From Herbaspirillum autotrophicum (GTDB lineage: Bacteria; Pseudomonadota; Gammaproteobacteria; Burkholderiales; Burkholderiaceae_D): a stretch of DNA of 60,694 nucleotides. Under the pieces are notes generated by a model. The model searched no databases and was not told the origin of the DNA. It saw nothing but the letters and a program-made list of their open reading frames with translations. Shown piece by piece: positions 49,481 to 57,792 of this stretch (position 1 is its first letter; each line of letters opens with the position of its first letter). The position numbers and the translations under genes were made by a program. The stretch spans positions 1 through 60,694 of the forward strand of contig NZ_LFLS01000038.1 of assembly GCF_001189915.1 (NCBI RefSeq), in the 5' to 3' direction.

Positions 49481-49886
49481 GGTCATCGTGTTGCGTGATT
49501 GATGCTAATGGCTGAGGCCGGCGTGAATCATCTTGACGCCGGCAATTGCTTTGTTGAATAATCAAACGCAATTGCCGCCTGTTCAATGCGGCACCACCAA
49601 CGCAAAACCAACGCAGATTCAACGTACTACACCCATATGATTTTTCTTGCCGCCGACATCACTTCCGCACATGGCTTCGCTGCCATGGCACGGACGCTGG
49701 TCGCCGCTGCAGGTAAATCGAAAAAACAGTCGCTCATCTGACCGGGGCGTGCTGTCCCGTCAGGTGGGCTGACAGGATGGCAGGCGCTCAGGCTGAGATA
49801 CAAGATTCCGCAACACTCCCTCTGCAATTTCCTCTTCCGGCATCCCTCCCGACGGTGACTTGACGGTCATTCTTGTGGAGTTTTCA
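49481..49886 (+). other. intergenic region with two overlapping hairpins
   Basis: No gene is seen in these 406 bases. GCCGGCGT (49517-49524) pairs with ACGCCGGC (49536-49543), a terminator-like hairpin for the fds operon. A second, longer hairpin, GGCAATTGC-TTTG with CAAA-c-GCAATTGCC (49541-49576), shares three bases with the first, so the two compete. The rest, 49580-49886, should hold the promoter of the DHDPS-family gene; TTGACGG at 49860-49866 is not well placed for it. Confidence 0.45.
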
Positions 49887-50756
49887 ATGACAAGTTTTAC
49901 AGGTATCTGGGTGCCGCTGGTCACCCCGTTTCGCAATGGCAATATCGATTTCCCGGCATTGCAGAAAACCGCGCAGCATTTGCTGGCATCCGGCATTAGC
50001 GGGCTGGTTGCCTGCGGCACCACCGGCGAAGCGGCAGCACTGACCGAGGACCAGCAACTGGCGGTACTCGATGCACTCATCGAGGCAGCACCGGCACATC
50101 CGGTCATCATGGGGCTGAGCGACAACAACTTGCCATCCTTGCTGAGCCGGCTGGAGCGGATTCAGCAAAGACGCATCGCCGGCTTGCTGGTGCCGCCACC
50201 GTATTACATCCGACCCTCGCAGGCCGGATTGGTGGACTTCTTCCGGCGCGTGGCGGATGCCGCCTCGGTCCCCGTAGCGATCTACAACATTCCTTATCGC
50301 ACCGGCATCGCCATGGAGCTGGGCACCTTGCGCACGATTGCGCAGCATGAACGCGTCACGGCGATCAAGGATTGCGGCGGCAATCTGGCGACGACCATGC
50401 AACTGATCGCTGATGGCAATCTGGCCGTGATGGCGGGTGAAGATCAGCAAATCCTGTCCATGCTGTGCCTCGGTGGCAGCGGCGCGATTGCGGCGGCGGC
50501 GCATGTGCGGCCAGACTTGTTTGCATTGCTGCCGTCACTGGTGCAAGCCGGGCAACTGGCGCAGGCGCGGGCAATTTTTTACCGCTTGCTGCCACTGATC
50601 CAAAAGCTGTTTGATGAACCCAATCCGGGACCGCTCAAGGCGGCGCTGGCCATGATGGGGCATATGCAGAATGAACTGCTGCCACCGATGCAGAGCATGT
50701 CCGCTGCCGGCGCAGAAGCGCTCCGGATCGAGTTGCTGCGGTTGGAATGCCTGTAG
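49887..50756 (+). CDS. dihydrodipicolinate synthase/N-acetylneuraminate lyase family protein
   Basis: A 289-residue TIM-barrel lyase. It opens GIWVPLVTPFRNGNIDFPAL, has CGTTGEAAAL (43-52), the catalytic Tyr133 in YNIPYRTG and the Schiff-base Lys161 in AIKDCGGN. It matches DapA-type dihydrodipicolinate synthases (pyruvate plus aspartate semialdehyde), including the GTTGEA and YNxPxRTG motifs. It is outside any lysine operon, so it may be a second copy or a catabolic aldolase. GTGGAG lies six bases before the ATG. The GST gene follows after 60 bases. Confidence 0.88.
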   Translation: MTSFTGIWVPLVTPFRNGNIDFPALQKTAQHLLASGISGLVACGTTGEAAALTEDQQLAVLDALIEAAPAHPVIMGLSDNNLPSLLSRLERIQQRRIAGLLVPPPYYIRPSQAGLVDFFRRVADAASVPVAIYNIPYRTGIAMELGTLRTIAQHERVTAIKDCGGNLATTMQLIADGNLAVMAGEDQQILSMLCLGGSGAIAAAAHVRPDLFALLPSLVQAGQLAQARAIFYRLLPLIQKLFDEPNPGPLKAALAMMGHMQNELLPPMQSMSAAGAEALRIELLRLECL

Positions 50757-50816
50757 CAGATTGTGCTGCGCAATCGCATTGTTGTTGCCGCTTGTATGAA
50801 AACGAAAGAGATAAAA

Positions 50817-51455
50817 ATGAAAAACAATGATTTCCAGCTCTACGTGGATTCCCGCTTTACCAGTCCTTATGCCCTGTCGGTATTCGTCACGCTGACAGAA
50901 AAAGGCTTGCCGTTTGAGGTGTTGACGGTCGATCTCGGACGTCAGGCCAACCGGCTGCCGGACTATGCAGCATTGTCCTTGAGCGGCAGGGTACCGACGC
51001 TGATCGATGGTGCTTTTCATCTGTCCGAGTCGTCGGCGATCACGGAATATCTGGAGGAGCGGTTTCCGGCGCCGACCTATGCCGCAATCTATCCGCGCGA
51101 CGTGCAGCAACGCGCCAGGGCCAGACAAATCCAAGCCTGGTTGCGCAGTGATTTTTTCAAGATCAGGGAAGAGCGGTCGACCGAGGTGATTTTTTACCAG
51201 GTGCCAGCATCGCCGTTATCGGTGGCCGCCCGTGTGGAAGCCGGGCGGCTCATGACTGCGGCAGACAGTTTGCTCGGCGACGACACCTCGAATCTGTTTG
51301 ATACCTGGTGCATTGCCGATACTGAACTGGCGCTGATGCTCAATCGCCTGCTCAGCAACGGCGATGCCATGCCTGAAAAACTCGCGGCCTATGTGCGTCA
51401 TCAGTGGCAACGATCATCACTGCAAGGGTGGATCAATCAGCCGCGGGGCGACTGA
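50817..51455 (+). CDS. yfcF: glutathione S-transferase, YfcF type
   Basis: A 212-residue GST. The thioredoxin-like half (LYVDSRFTSPYALSVFVTLT, GRVPTLIDGAFHLSESSAIT-EYLEERF) and the helical half (RARARQIQAWLRSDFFKIRE-ERSTEVIF, FDTWCIADTELALMLNRLL) follow E. coli YfcF closely; the Ser-rich first helix suggests a Ser/Cys-type GST acting on peroxides. Two starts are possible (50796 or 50817); the second keeps the usual N-terminal length. It is in line with the DHDPS-family gene, possibly one transcript. Confidence 0.9.
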   Translation: MKNNDFQLYVDSRFTSPYALSVFVTLTEKGLPFEVLTVDLGRQANRLPDYAALSLSGRVPTLIDGAFHLSESSAITEYLEERFPAPTYAAIYPRDVQQRARARQIQAWLRSDFFKIREERSTEVIFYQVPASPLSVAARVEAGRLMTAADSLLGDDTSNLFDTWCIADTELALMLNRLLSNGDAMPEKLAAYVRHQWQRSSLQGWINQPRGD

Positions 51456-51613
51456 GCTGTTGCATGATGCAGCACGCCGGCAGTGCCGGCTGCCGGCGGC
51501 TGCACACGAAAGCGGATGCTCAAGTTGGTGCTGCATGCAGACTGCTGTCAAATCAATATTTCCCTGTGGAAACATAATATAGTGTCATTCCTTCAACAAA
51601 ATTGAGGAGTCTG

Positions 51614-52344
51614 ATGATGCTTATTCTGCTTTTCTTGCTGCTGCTGGCGGGTATCTATTGCCTCTGGCGCGAATGGGAAACATTGGGGAGCGGCGTTTGC
51701 ACCGCCGCCGGCATTCTCTTGCTTATCGTTGGCTGCGGTCCATTGGCGCTCTGGCTGCTGGATCAGCAGTTGGAATATTCTTCGGCCATACCAAGTAACT
51801 GGGGCAAGCAAAACACGATCGTGGTGTTGGGATATGCGCTCGAACTGGTCCCGGCCAGCGGTCGGGTTGAGCCGGGGACCTTTGCCTACGGACGCATCGT
51901 CAAGGCCGCAGAGCTGTATCAGGCCTATAAAAACACAGTGATGATTGCAAGGTCATGGTCAGTGGCGGCGATCCGCAGCATACGGGCATGACCGAAGCGC
52001 ATGTCTATGGCGAGATGCTGGTGCGACTGGGCGTGGCCGCATCCGATTTGTTGCCGGAGAGCCGCAGCAACAATACCTGGCAGAACGCCAGATTCAGCAG
52101 CGAACTGTTGCAGCATCGTGATCCGTCGGGCATCTGGCTGGTGACGTCCGGCGTGCATTTGCGTCGCAGCCTGATGTATTTTTCCCATTTCGCGGTGACG
52201 CCGAAGGCGGTCCGCGCAGATTATCTGGCACCCAGAATGAGTGTCATCCCGAGTGCCTACAATTTCACGCTGGCGGACGTCGCCCTGGCGGAGCAATTCG
52301 GGATTGCCCGTTATCACCTCTACAAGCTGCTTGGCGTCAATTAG
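51614..52344 (+). pseudogene. YdcF/DUF218 membrane protein gene with frameshift
   Basis: The first frame (51614-51991) has two membrane helices (LILLFLLLLAGIYCLW, AAGILLLIVGCGPLALWLL) and begins the DUF218 domain with TIVVLGYALELVPASG and ELYQAYK. Reading then breaks near 51930-51955; the next frame continues the same domain as CKVMVSGGDPQHTGMTEA and runs through NNTWQNARFSSELL to a proper stop at 52344. A single-base change around AAAAACACAG would join the two. GAGGAG precedes the start. Intact members are ElyC/SanA/YdcF-like envelope proteins of about 240-260 residues. It may be a real pseudogene or a sequencing slip. Confidence 0.75.
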
Positions 52345-52662
52345 GCCGGACCGGTAAAAACGCAGCCTGGCACGGCGTCGATGGTGCGTGGCACCATCGA
52401 TGGAATTTCATGTTGATCCCATCGCCGGCGAGTGGACATCGCCCGCGCAAAATGACGCCATGCGTCAATTGCGATTTGGAAATTGTCGAAGTTTGACGGG
52501 TCTTTGTTTCATCGTTGCGATCAAAATTTTCATCCGAAACAAATTGCCAAACGAAATTCATGCTGCTATCTTGGAACCGGTTCCAGAGATTCGCTCAAAA
52601 GAAGCGGACCGGATCCGGAAAAAATAATTAATGCAATACCAACCAACGATTTGGCAGGTAGA
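52345..52662 (+). promoter_or_regulatory. upstream region of the ptxS-like gene, with hairpin
   Basis: No gene is seen. CGATGGTGC-gtg-GCACCATCG (52379-52399) is a perfect 9-bp hairpin, perhaps ending the YdcF-like transcript although no T run follows. The second half is AT-richer and carries the palindromic operator described separately. Confidence 0.45.
52572..52585. promoter_or_regulatory. palindromic LacI-family operator upstream of the ptxS-like gene
   Basis: TGGAACCGGTTCCA is a perfect 14-bp palindrome with the central CpG typical of LacI-family sites. It differs by only two symmetric bases from the known PtxS site of Pseudomonas, TGAAACCGGTTTCA. It lies about 80 bases before the regulator start, so self-control is likely. 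Confidence 0.7.
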
Positions 52663-53760
52663 GTGAGACAAAAATCCAATACGCAGCAGGCACCCGTCAC
52701 CGGTGCAGGCAAGGTCACGATTGCGCAGGTAGCGCAGGAAGCTGGTGTTTCCAAGACCAGTATTTCGCGCTATCTGGGCGGTGAATTCGATGCCCTTTCC
52801 GAACCGTTGCTGGAGCAGATCCGCAGTACCATCGCGCGCCTTGGCTATCAGCCGAGCCAGATGGCGCGCGGCCTCAAGGGCGGTCGTACCAAACTTATCG
52901 GCATGTTGGTGGCCGACATTCTCAATCCCTATTCGGTAGCGGTATTGCATGGCGCGGAAGCCGCCTGCCAGCAATACGGTTACACCCTGATGTTGTGCAA
53001 TACCGCCAATGATGAAAAGCGCGAGCAGCAGTCGCTGGCGGCATTGCATTCGTACAGCGTCGAAGGTTTGTTGTTCAATACCCAGGGCCGCAATATTCGT
53101 CCGCTCAAGGAATTGGGCCGCACGGCATTTCCGGTGGTCCTGCTGGACCGGCGCATTGACGGTTGCGACTTCGATCTGGTCGGTCTGGACAATGTGCGCG
53201 CGGCACAGATGGCGACCAATCACCTGATCGAGCAGGGCTATACCGACATCGGCCTGGTGGTGCAATCGCTGTATGGCGTCAGTTCCCGGCAAGGACGTCA
53301 GGCCGGTTTTTTGCAGGCGATTGCGGCGGCCGGAAACTGTCATGGCGAAACGCTGGAAGTCGATCTGGAGCAACCCGGGCATGTTGCCACCGCGGTGCAG
53401 GAATTCTTGCGCCGGCGTCGTGGCAGCAAGGGGAAACTGGCGCTGCTGGCGGGTAACGGTATGGTGTCACTGCAAATCGCATTGGCCTTGCAAAGCATGA
53501 AACTGCGTTTTCCCGACGACCTTGGTTTGTTGTGTTTCGACGAATTGTCATGGTCGCCGCTGGTGGGCAGCGGCATCAGCACCATCGAGCAGCCGACGTA
53601 TGACATCGGTTTCGCCGCGATTGAGCGCTTGCTGGCACGCATCAATGGCGAGCGCGCACCGCGTCGTGAAATCTTGCTGGATGGCCGGCTGATCAAGCGT
53701 GGTTCGAGCATCCCGCCGGAACCGGTGGCTCGCGCACGAAAACCGGTACGCAGTGCATGA
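52663..53760 (+). CDS. ptxS: LacI-family regulator, PtxS-like
   Basis: A 365-residue LacI-family repressor. The HTH is VTIAQVAQEAGVSKTSISRY (18-37), followed by the hinge ARGLKGGRTKLIGMLVADI and a periplasmic-binding-like sensor domain (DILNPYSVAVLHGAEAACQQ, LDRRIDGCDFDLVGLDN, SGISTIEQPTYDIGFAAIER). The start is GTG 52663 with AGGT close upstream; a longer frame is not supported. In Pseudomonas, PtxS represses its own gene and the kgu operon and is released by 2-ketogluconate; the same layout and near-identical operators here support this function. The C-terminal tail is basic. Confidence 0.82.
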   Translation: MRQKSNTQQAPVTGAGKVTIAQVAQEAGVSKTSISRYLGGEFDALSEPLLEQIRSTIARLGYQPSQMARGLKGGRTKLIGMLVADILNPYSVAVLHGAEAACQQYGYTLMLCNTANDEKREQQSLAALHSYSVEGLLFNTQGRNIRPLKELGRTAFPVVLLDRRIDGCDFDLVGLDNVRAAQMATNHLIEQGYTDIGLVVQSLYGVSSRQGRQAGFLQAIAAAGNCHGETLEVDLEQPGHVATAVQEFLRRRRGSKGKLALLAGNGMVSLQIALALQSMKLRFPDDLGLLCFDELSWSPLVGSGISTIEQPTYDIGFAAIERLLARINGERAPRREILLDGRLIKRGSSIPPEPVARARKPVRSA

Positions 53761-53773
53761 ATTTGCAGTTTTC

Positions 53774-53796
53774 TGGAACCGATACCAAACGGTTCC
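53774..53796. promoter_or_regulatory. operator upstream of the transport/kgu-like operon
   Basis: TGGAACCGATACCA (53774-53787) matches the palindrome before the regulator gene in 12 of 14 bases. CGGTTCC at 53790-53796 adds a further half-site, giving the interrupted dyad GGAACCG-N8-CGGTTCC. It lies 142 bases before the first binding-protein gene. Confidence 0.6.
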
Positions 53797-53937
53797 GGAA
53801 TAGTGGTCGCGGCCATGCCGCACTTTGATCTGGAGTAGTGACAACGGGTATCACGACAATTTGACCGATCTTGAAAATGCTGCCGCGACAGAACATACGA
53901 TCGCAACAGAGCAGCGTTAACGATGGAGACAAGCAAG

Positions 53938-54744
53938 ATGCGTATTCGAAATCTGATTCACGGAAAGTTTCTGACAGTATTGCTGGCTGCCATGTGCGGC
54001 CTGCTCGCCAGCGCGCACGCCAGTGCCCAGACCGTCGCCGAACTGATCAAGAAAGGCAAGCTCACGATTGGCGTGGTGAGCGGCACGCCGCCGTTCGGTA
54101 GTGTGGACGCCAAGGGCGTTCCGATTGGTTATGACATCGATGTCGCCAATCTGATCGGCAAATATATCGGCTTGCCGGTGGAGATCGTGCCGCTGACCCC
54201 GCCGGCGCGGATTCCGGCACTGGAATCGGGCAAGGTCGACTTCCTGGTAGCGACGCTGGCGCCGACGCCGGAACGTGCCAAGTCGGTGTTGTTCACGATT
54301 CCCTACAGCGCGTTCGAACTGGCCGTAGTGGCGCCGGTCAGCAGCAATTACAAGACGCTGGCCGATCTGAATAAAAAGAAAATCGCCGTCAATCGCGGTG
54401 GTACCAGTGACACGGCGCTGAGCCGGCTGGCCCCGGCCGGTACCAATATCGTGCGCTTTGAAGATGACTCGACCGTAACGCAAGCGCTGTTCAGCAATCA
54501 GGTCGATTCGATTTCGATCCCCAGCTCGATGGCGCATGAAATCATCAAGACCCGCGGCGCCGGCAAGATTGAACTCAAGTTTGCGTATTCGGTGCAACCC
54601 AATTCGATGACGGTGCGCAAGGGCCAGTTCGATTTGCAGCAATGGCTCAACAATTTCATTTATTACGTGAAGCTCAATGGCGAACTGGAAGCCATTTCGC
54701 AAAAGTGGACCGGGGCGACCTTGCCCAACTTGCCGGTGTTTTAA
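53938..54744 (+). CDS. ABC transporter substrate-binding protein, family 3 (first copy)
   Basis: A 268-residue periplasmic protein of the SBP_bac_3 (polar amino acid) family. A signal peptide (FLTVLLAAMCGLLASAHASA-Q) precedes LTIGVVSGTPPFGSVDAKGV, GYDIDVANLIGKYIGLPVEI, GKVDFLVATLAPTPERAKSV and a C-terminal WLNNFIYYVKLNGELEAISQ. GGAGAC lies 8 bases before the ATG at 53938; an ATG at 53923 is possible. It is a tandem paralogue of the next gene. Given the operon, the ligand may be a sugar acid and not an amino acid. Confidence 0.9.
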   Translation: MRIRNLIHGKFLTVLLAAMCGLLASAHASAQTVAELIKKGKLTIGVVSGTPPFGSVDAKGVPIGYDIDVANLIGKYIGLPVEIVPLTPPARIPALESGKVDFLVATLAPTPERAKSVLFTIPYSAFELAVVAPVSSNYKTLADLNKKKIAVNRGGTSDTALSRLAPAGTNIVRFEDDSTVTQALFSNQVDSISIPSSMAHEIIKTRGAGKIELKFAYSVQPNSMTVRKGQFDLQQWLNNFIYYVKLNGELEAISQKWTGATLPNLPVF

Positions 54745-54839
54745 CAGCGATTTCATTTTTATTAAGCGGGCGCAAGCCTTTATCAAAGAGCGTCAACGCC
54801 GGTAACCATGCCGGCAAGGCGTGACCAAGGAGACTAACC

Positions 54840-55646
54840 ATGAGTATCAGAAATCTGTTCAGTACCAAATTCATCGCGCTGGCGCTGGCTGCCAGTTGCG
54901 CCGTCGGCGCTGCCGCCAGCGCTAGCGCGCAGACGGTGTCCGATTTGATCAAGAAGGGCAAGGTCACCATTGGTGTGGTCAGCGGTACGCCACCGTTCGG
55001 CAGCGTGGATGCCAAGGGTGAGCCAATCGGTTACGACGTCGATGTCGCCAATCTGATCGGCAAGTATCTGGGGCTGCCGGTCGAGATCGTGCCCCTGGTG
55101 CCGCCGGCACGTATTCCGGCATTGGAATCGGGCAAAGTCGACTTTCTGGTCGCGACACTGGCGCCGACACCTGAGCGTGCCAAGTCGGTCATGTTCACCA
55201 TTCCTTACAGCGGTTTTGAATTGTCCATCGTGGGTCCGACCGGTTCCAAGTTCAAGAATCTGAATGACCTGATCAAGAAGAAAGTCGGCGTTTCGCGCGG
55301 CAGCACCAACGATACTGCGCTGACCCGTCTGGCACCTGCCGGTACCGTGCTGGTGCGTTTCGAAGATGACTCGACCGTGACGCAGGCGTTGCTGAGCAAT
55401 CAGGTGGATGCCATTTCGATTCCAAACACCATGGCGACCGAAATCGTCAAGACCCGTGGCGCCGGCAAGATCGAAATCAAGTTCCCTTACTCGGTGCAAC
55501 CGAATTCGATGACCGTTCGCAAGGGCGCATTCGATCTGCAACAGTGGCTCAACAACTTCATCTACTACGTCAAGCTCAATGGCGAACTGGATGGTATTTC
55601 GCGCAAGTGGGCCGGTTCGCCACTGCCGAATCTGCCAGTATTCTGA
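54840..55646 (+). CDS. ABC transporter substrate-binding protein, family 3 (second copy)
   Basis: A 268-residue paralogue of the preceding protein, with exactly the same length and near-identical blocks (KVTIGVVSGTPPFGSVDAKG, GLPVEIVPL, RFEDDSTVTQAL, YSVQPNSMTVRKG). Differences group in the ligand-site segments (FELSIVGPTGSKFKNLNDLI versus FELAVVAPVSSNYKTLADLN), so the two copies may bind different but related ligands. AAGGAGAC precedes the ATG. A strong hairpin follows the stop, which often stabilises binding-protein mRNA. Confidence 0.92.
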   Translation: MSIRNLFSTKFIALALAASCAVGAAASASAQTVSDLIKKGKVTIGVVSGTPPFGSVDAKGEPIGYDVDVANLIGKYLGLPVEIVPLVPPARIPALESGKVDFLVATLAPTPERAKSVMFTIPYSGFELSIVGPTGSKFKNLNDLIKKKVGVSRGSTNDTALTRLAPAGTVLVRFEDDSTVTQALLSNQVDAISIPNTMATEIVKTRGAGKIEIKFPYSVQPNSMTVRKGAFDLQQWLNNFIYYVKLNGELDGISRKWAGSPLPNLPVF

Positions 55647-55676
55647 TCCTCGGTTCACGCTGAAAGACAGACAGAC

Positions 55677-55700
55677 CCCGGACCTCGTCAGAGGTCCGGG
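55677..55700 (+). other. perfect 10-bp hairpin between binding protein and permeases
   Basis: CCCGGACCTC-gtca-GAGGTCCGGG is a perfect stem with a tetraloop, 31 bases after the stop and 26 before the permease start. There is no T run after it, so it probably blocks 3' nucleases or partly reduces downstream transcription, giving more binding protein than permease. Confidence 0.75.
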
Positions 55701-55725
55701 ATCGGCAAGAGTTGAGGAGTAGACG

Positions 55726-56424
55726 ATGACTTATGATTTTCAGTTTGCCTTCATTTTCCAGCACATGGATCAGTTGTTGTGGGGAGCGTTGCTCACCATC
55801 CGGCTGAGCGCGCTGGCAATGATTTTCGGTTTGGCGGTGGGCATTTTCGGTGCCATCGTCAGCATTCACGGTTCGCGTCCGGCCCGCTTCGTGGTAACGA
55901 CTTACGTCGAAGTGATCCGTAGTACGCCGTTTCTGGTGCAGTTGTTCATTATCTTTTTCGGCTTGCCCGCTGCGGGCGTGCAGGTCGATGCCAATATTGC
56001 CGCGCTGGTGGCAATGACAGTCAACCTCGGAGCCTATTCCACGGAAATCGTGCGGGCCGGCATGATGGCGGTGCATCCGTCGCAGATCGAAGCTGCCCAG
56101 GCGCTGGCGATGACGCGCTGGCAGGTGATCCGGCATGTGGTGTTGACACCGGCGCTGGAAAAAGTCTACCCGGCGCTGGCCAGTCAGTTCACGCTGATGA
56201 TGTTGGCTTCGAGCGTGGTGTCGGCAATTTCCGCCGAAGAGTTGACGGCCGCCGCCAACTTGCTGGATGCGGAAACCTTCCGCAGCTTCGAGATCTATCT
56301 GATCGTGATGGCGCTGTATATCCTGCTGGCGTTGCTGTTCCGTCTCAGCTTCTGGATCATCGGCCTGTTTGTGTTCAAACGCCGCCGCCGTCTCGGTGTG
56401 GCACGACCAAGGGGAATGAAATGA
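55726..56424 (+). CDS. ABC transporter permease, polar amino acid type (first)
   Basis: A 232-residue inner-membrane permease of the HisM/GlnP group with about five helices. It has the EAA loop form typical of the group (IEAAQALAMTRWQVIRHVVL-TPALEKVYPAL) contacting the ATPase. GAGGAG precedes the ATG. It overlaps the second permease by 4 bases (ATGA). Confidence 0.92.
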   Translation: MTYDFQFAFIFQHMDQLLWGALLTIRLSALAMIFGLAVGIFGAIVSIHGSRPARFVVTTYVEVIRSTPFLVQLFIIFFGLPAAGVQVDANIAALVAMTVNLGAYSTEIVRAGMMAVHPSQIEAAQALAMTRWQVIRHVVLTPALEKVYPALASQFTLMMLASSVVSAISAEELTAAANLLDAETFRSFEIYLIVMALYILLALLFRLSFWIIGLFVFKRRRRLGVARPRGMK

Positions 56425-57071
56425 TTGCAGAATTTTCCTGGGACCAGTTCCAATTCTTGCTGGAAGCGGCGCGCTGGACATTGCTGTTGTCGGCATTGTC
56501 ATTCGTGGTCGGCGGCATTGCCGGTTTCATCGTGGCCTTGATGCGGACCTCGCATTCGCAGATTCTGCGCACGGTGTCGGCGATCTACATCCAGATCGTG
56601 CAGGGCACGCCGGTGCTGATCATCCTGTTCCTGACCTTTTACGGACTGGCGATCTATGGCTACAAACTGCCGCCGATGGTGGCTGCAACCGTGGCCATGA
56701 CGATCTACTCCAGTGCCTATCTGGGCGAAATCTGGCGCGGTTGCATCGAGGCCGTGCCGGTCCAGCAATGGGAAGCATCCACCGCACTGGCGATGAATCG
56801 CTGGCAACAATTGCGGTATGTGATCCTGCCGCAGGCAGTGCGCATTTCGCTGCCGCCGACAGTAGGCTTTCTGGTGCAGATTATCAAGAACACGTCGATT
56901 GCCTCCATCATCGGTCTGGTCGAGTTGACGCAAGCCGGCAAGCTGGTCAGCAATGCCACGTTCCAACCATTTCTGGTATTCCCGATCGTTGCCGGGATTT
57001 ACTTCATATTTTGCTATCCGCTGTCGCGCTTCAGCTTCGCTTTAGAGAGGAAATTACATGCCCATCGTTGA
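56421..57071 (+). CDS. ABC transporter permease, polar amino acid type (second)
   Basis: A 216-residue permease paralogous to the preceding one: LLSALSFVVGGIAGFIVALM, IQIVQGTPVLIILFLTFYGL and the EAA loop WEASTALAMNRWQQLRYVIL. It forms a heterodimer with the first permease. Its start overlaps the first permease and its end overlaps the ATPase start by 14 bases. Confidence 0.92.
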   Translation: MIAEFSWDQFQFLLEAARWTLLLSALSFVVGGIAGFIVALMRTSHSQILRTVSAIYIQIVQGTPVLIILFLTFYGLAIYGYKLPPMVAATVAMTIYSSAYLGEIWRGCIEAVPVQQWEASTALAMNRWQQLRYVILPQAVRISLPPTVGFLVQIIKNTSIASIIGLVELTQAGKLVSNATFQPFLVFPIVAGIYFIFCYPLSRFSFALERKLHAHR

Positions 57072-57792
57072 GATTGACAATATCACCAAGCGCTTTGGCG
57101 ACAATCAGGTCTTGAACGGCATTTCGCTGACGGTAGAACCCGGTCAGGTAATTGCCGTGATCGGTCGCAGCGGTTCGGGCAAGAGCACCATGCTGCGTTG
57201 TATCAACGGTCTGGAAAGTATTGACGGCGGCAGCATCAAGGTCGCCGGTCATACGCTGACGGCGAAGCACGAACACCTGATCGAGTTGCGCAAGGATGTC
57301 GGCATGGTGTTCCAGAGCTACAACCTGTTCCCGCATTTGACGGTGGAAGAAAACGTCATGCTGTCGCCGCGCATCGTCAAGAAAGTGCCAACCGAGAAAG
57401 CGCGTGAAACGGCGGCCCGGGTATTGAAGCAGGTCGGACTGGACCACAAGCGTGATGCCTATCCCGAGCAATTGTCGGGTGGTCAGCAGCAGCGCGTGGC
57501 GATTGCCCGTTCGCTGGCGATGGAGCCGCAAGTCATGCTGTTTGATGAAGTGACTTCGGCGCTCGATCCGGAATTGACGCAAGAAGTGCTGAAGGTAATG
57601 GAAGAGCTGGCGCGGGCCGGCATGACCATGTTGCTGGTCACGCATGAAATGGAATTTGCGCGGCGCATGGCGCATATCACGGTGTTCATGCATCAGGGCA
57701 AAGTGTGGGAAACGGGGCCGTCGGAAGCGTTCTTCTCCAATCCGCAAACACCGGAAGCCAAGCAGTTCATCGGTGCCGGGGCCATCAAATGA
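57058..57792 (+). CDS. ABC transporter ATP-binding protein, polar amino acid type
   Basis: A 244-residue ATPase with Walker A GRSGSGKST (36-44), Q-loop FQSYNLFPHLT, signature LSGGQQQR (139-146), Walker B VMLFDEVTSALD and the switch His in LLVTHEME. It powers the permease pair. The stop overlaps the next gene by 4 bases (ATGA), tying transport to the sugar-acid enzymes. Confidence 0.95.
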   Translation: MPIVEIDNITKRFGDNQVLNGISLTVEPGQVIAVIGRSGSGKSTMLRCINGLESIDGGSIKVAGHTLTAKHEHLIELRKDVGMVFQSYNLFPHLTVEENVMLSPRIVKKVPTEKARETAARVLKQVGLDHKRDAYPEQLSGGQQQRVAIARSLAMEPQVMLFDEVTSALDPELTQEVLKVMEELARAGMTMLLVTHEMEFARRMAHITVFMHQGKVWETGPSEAFFSNPQTPEAKQFIGAGAIK

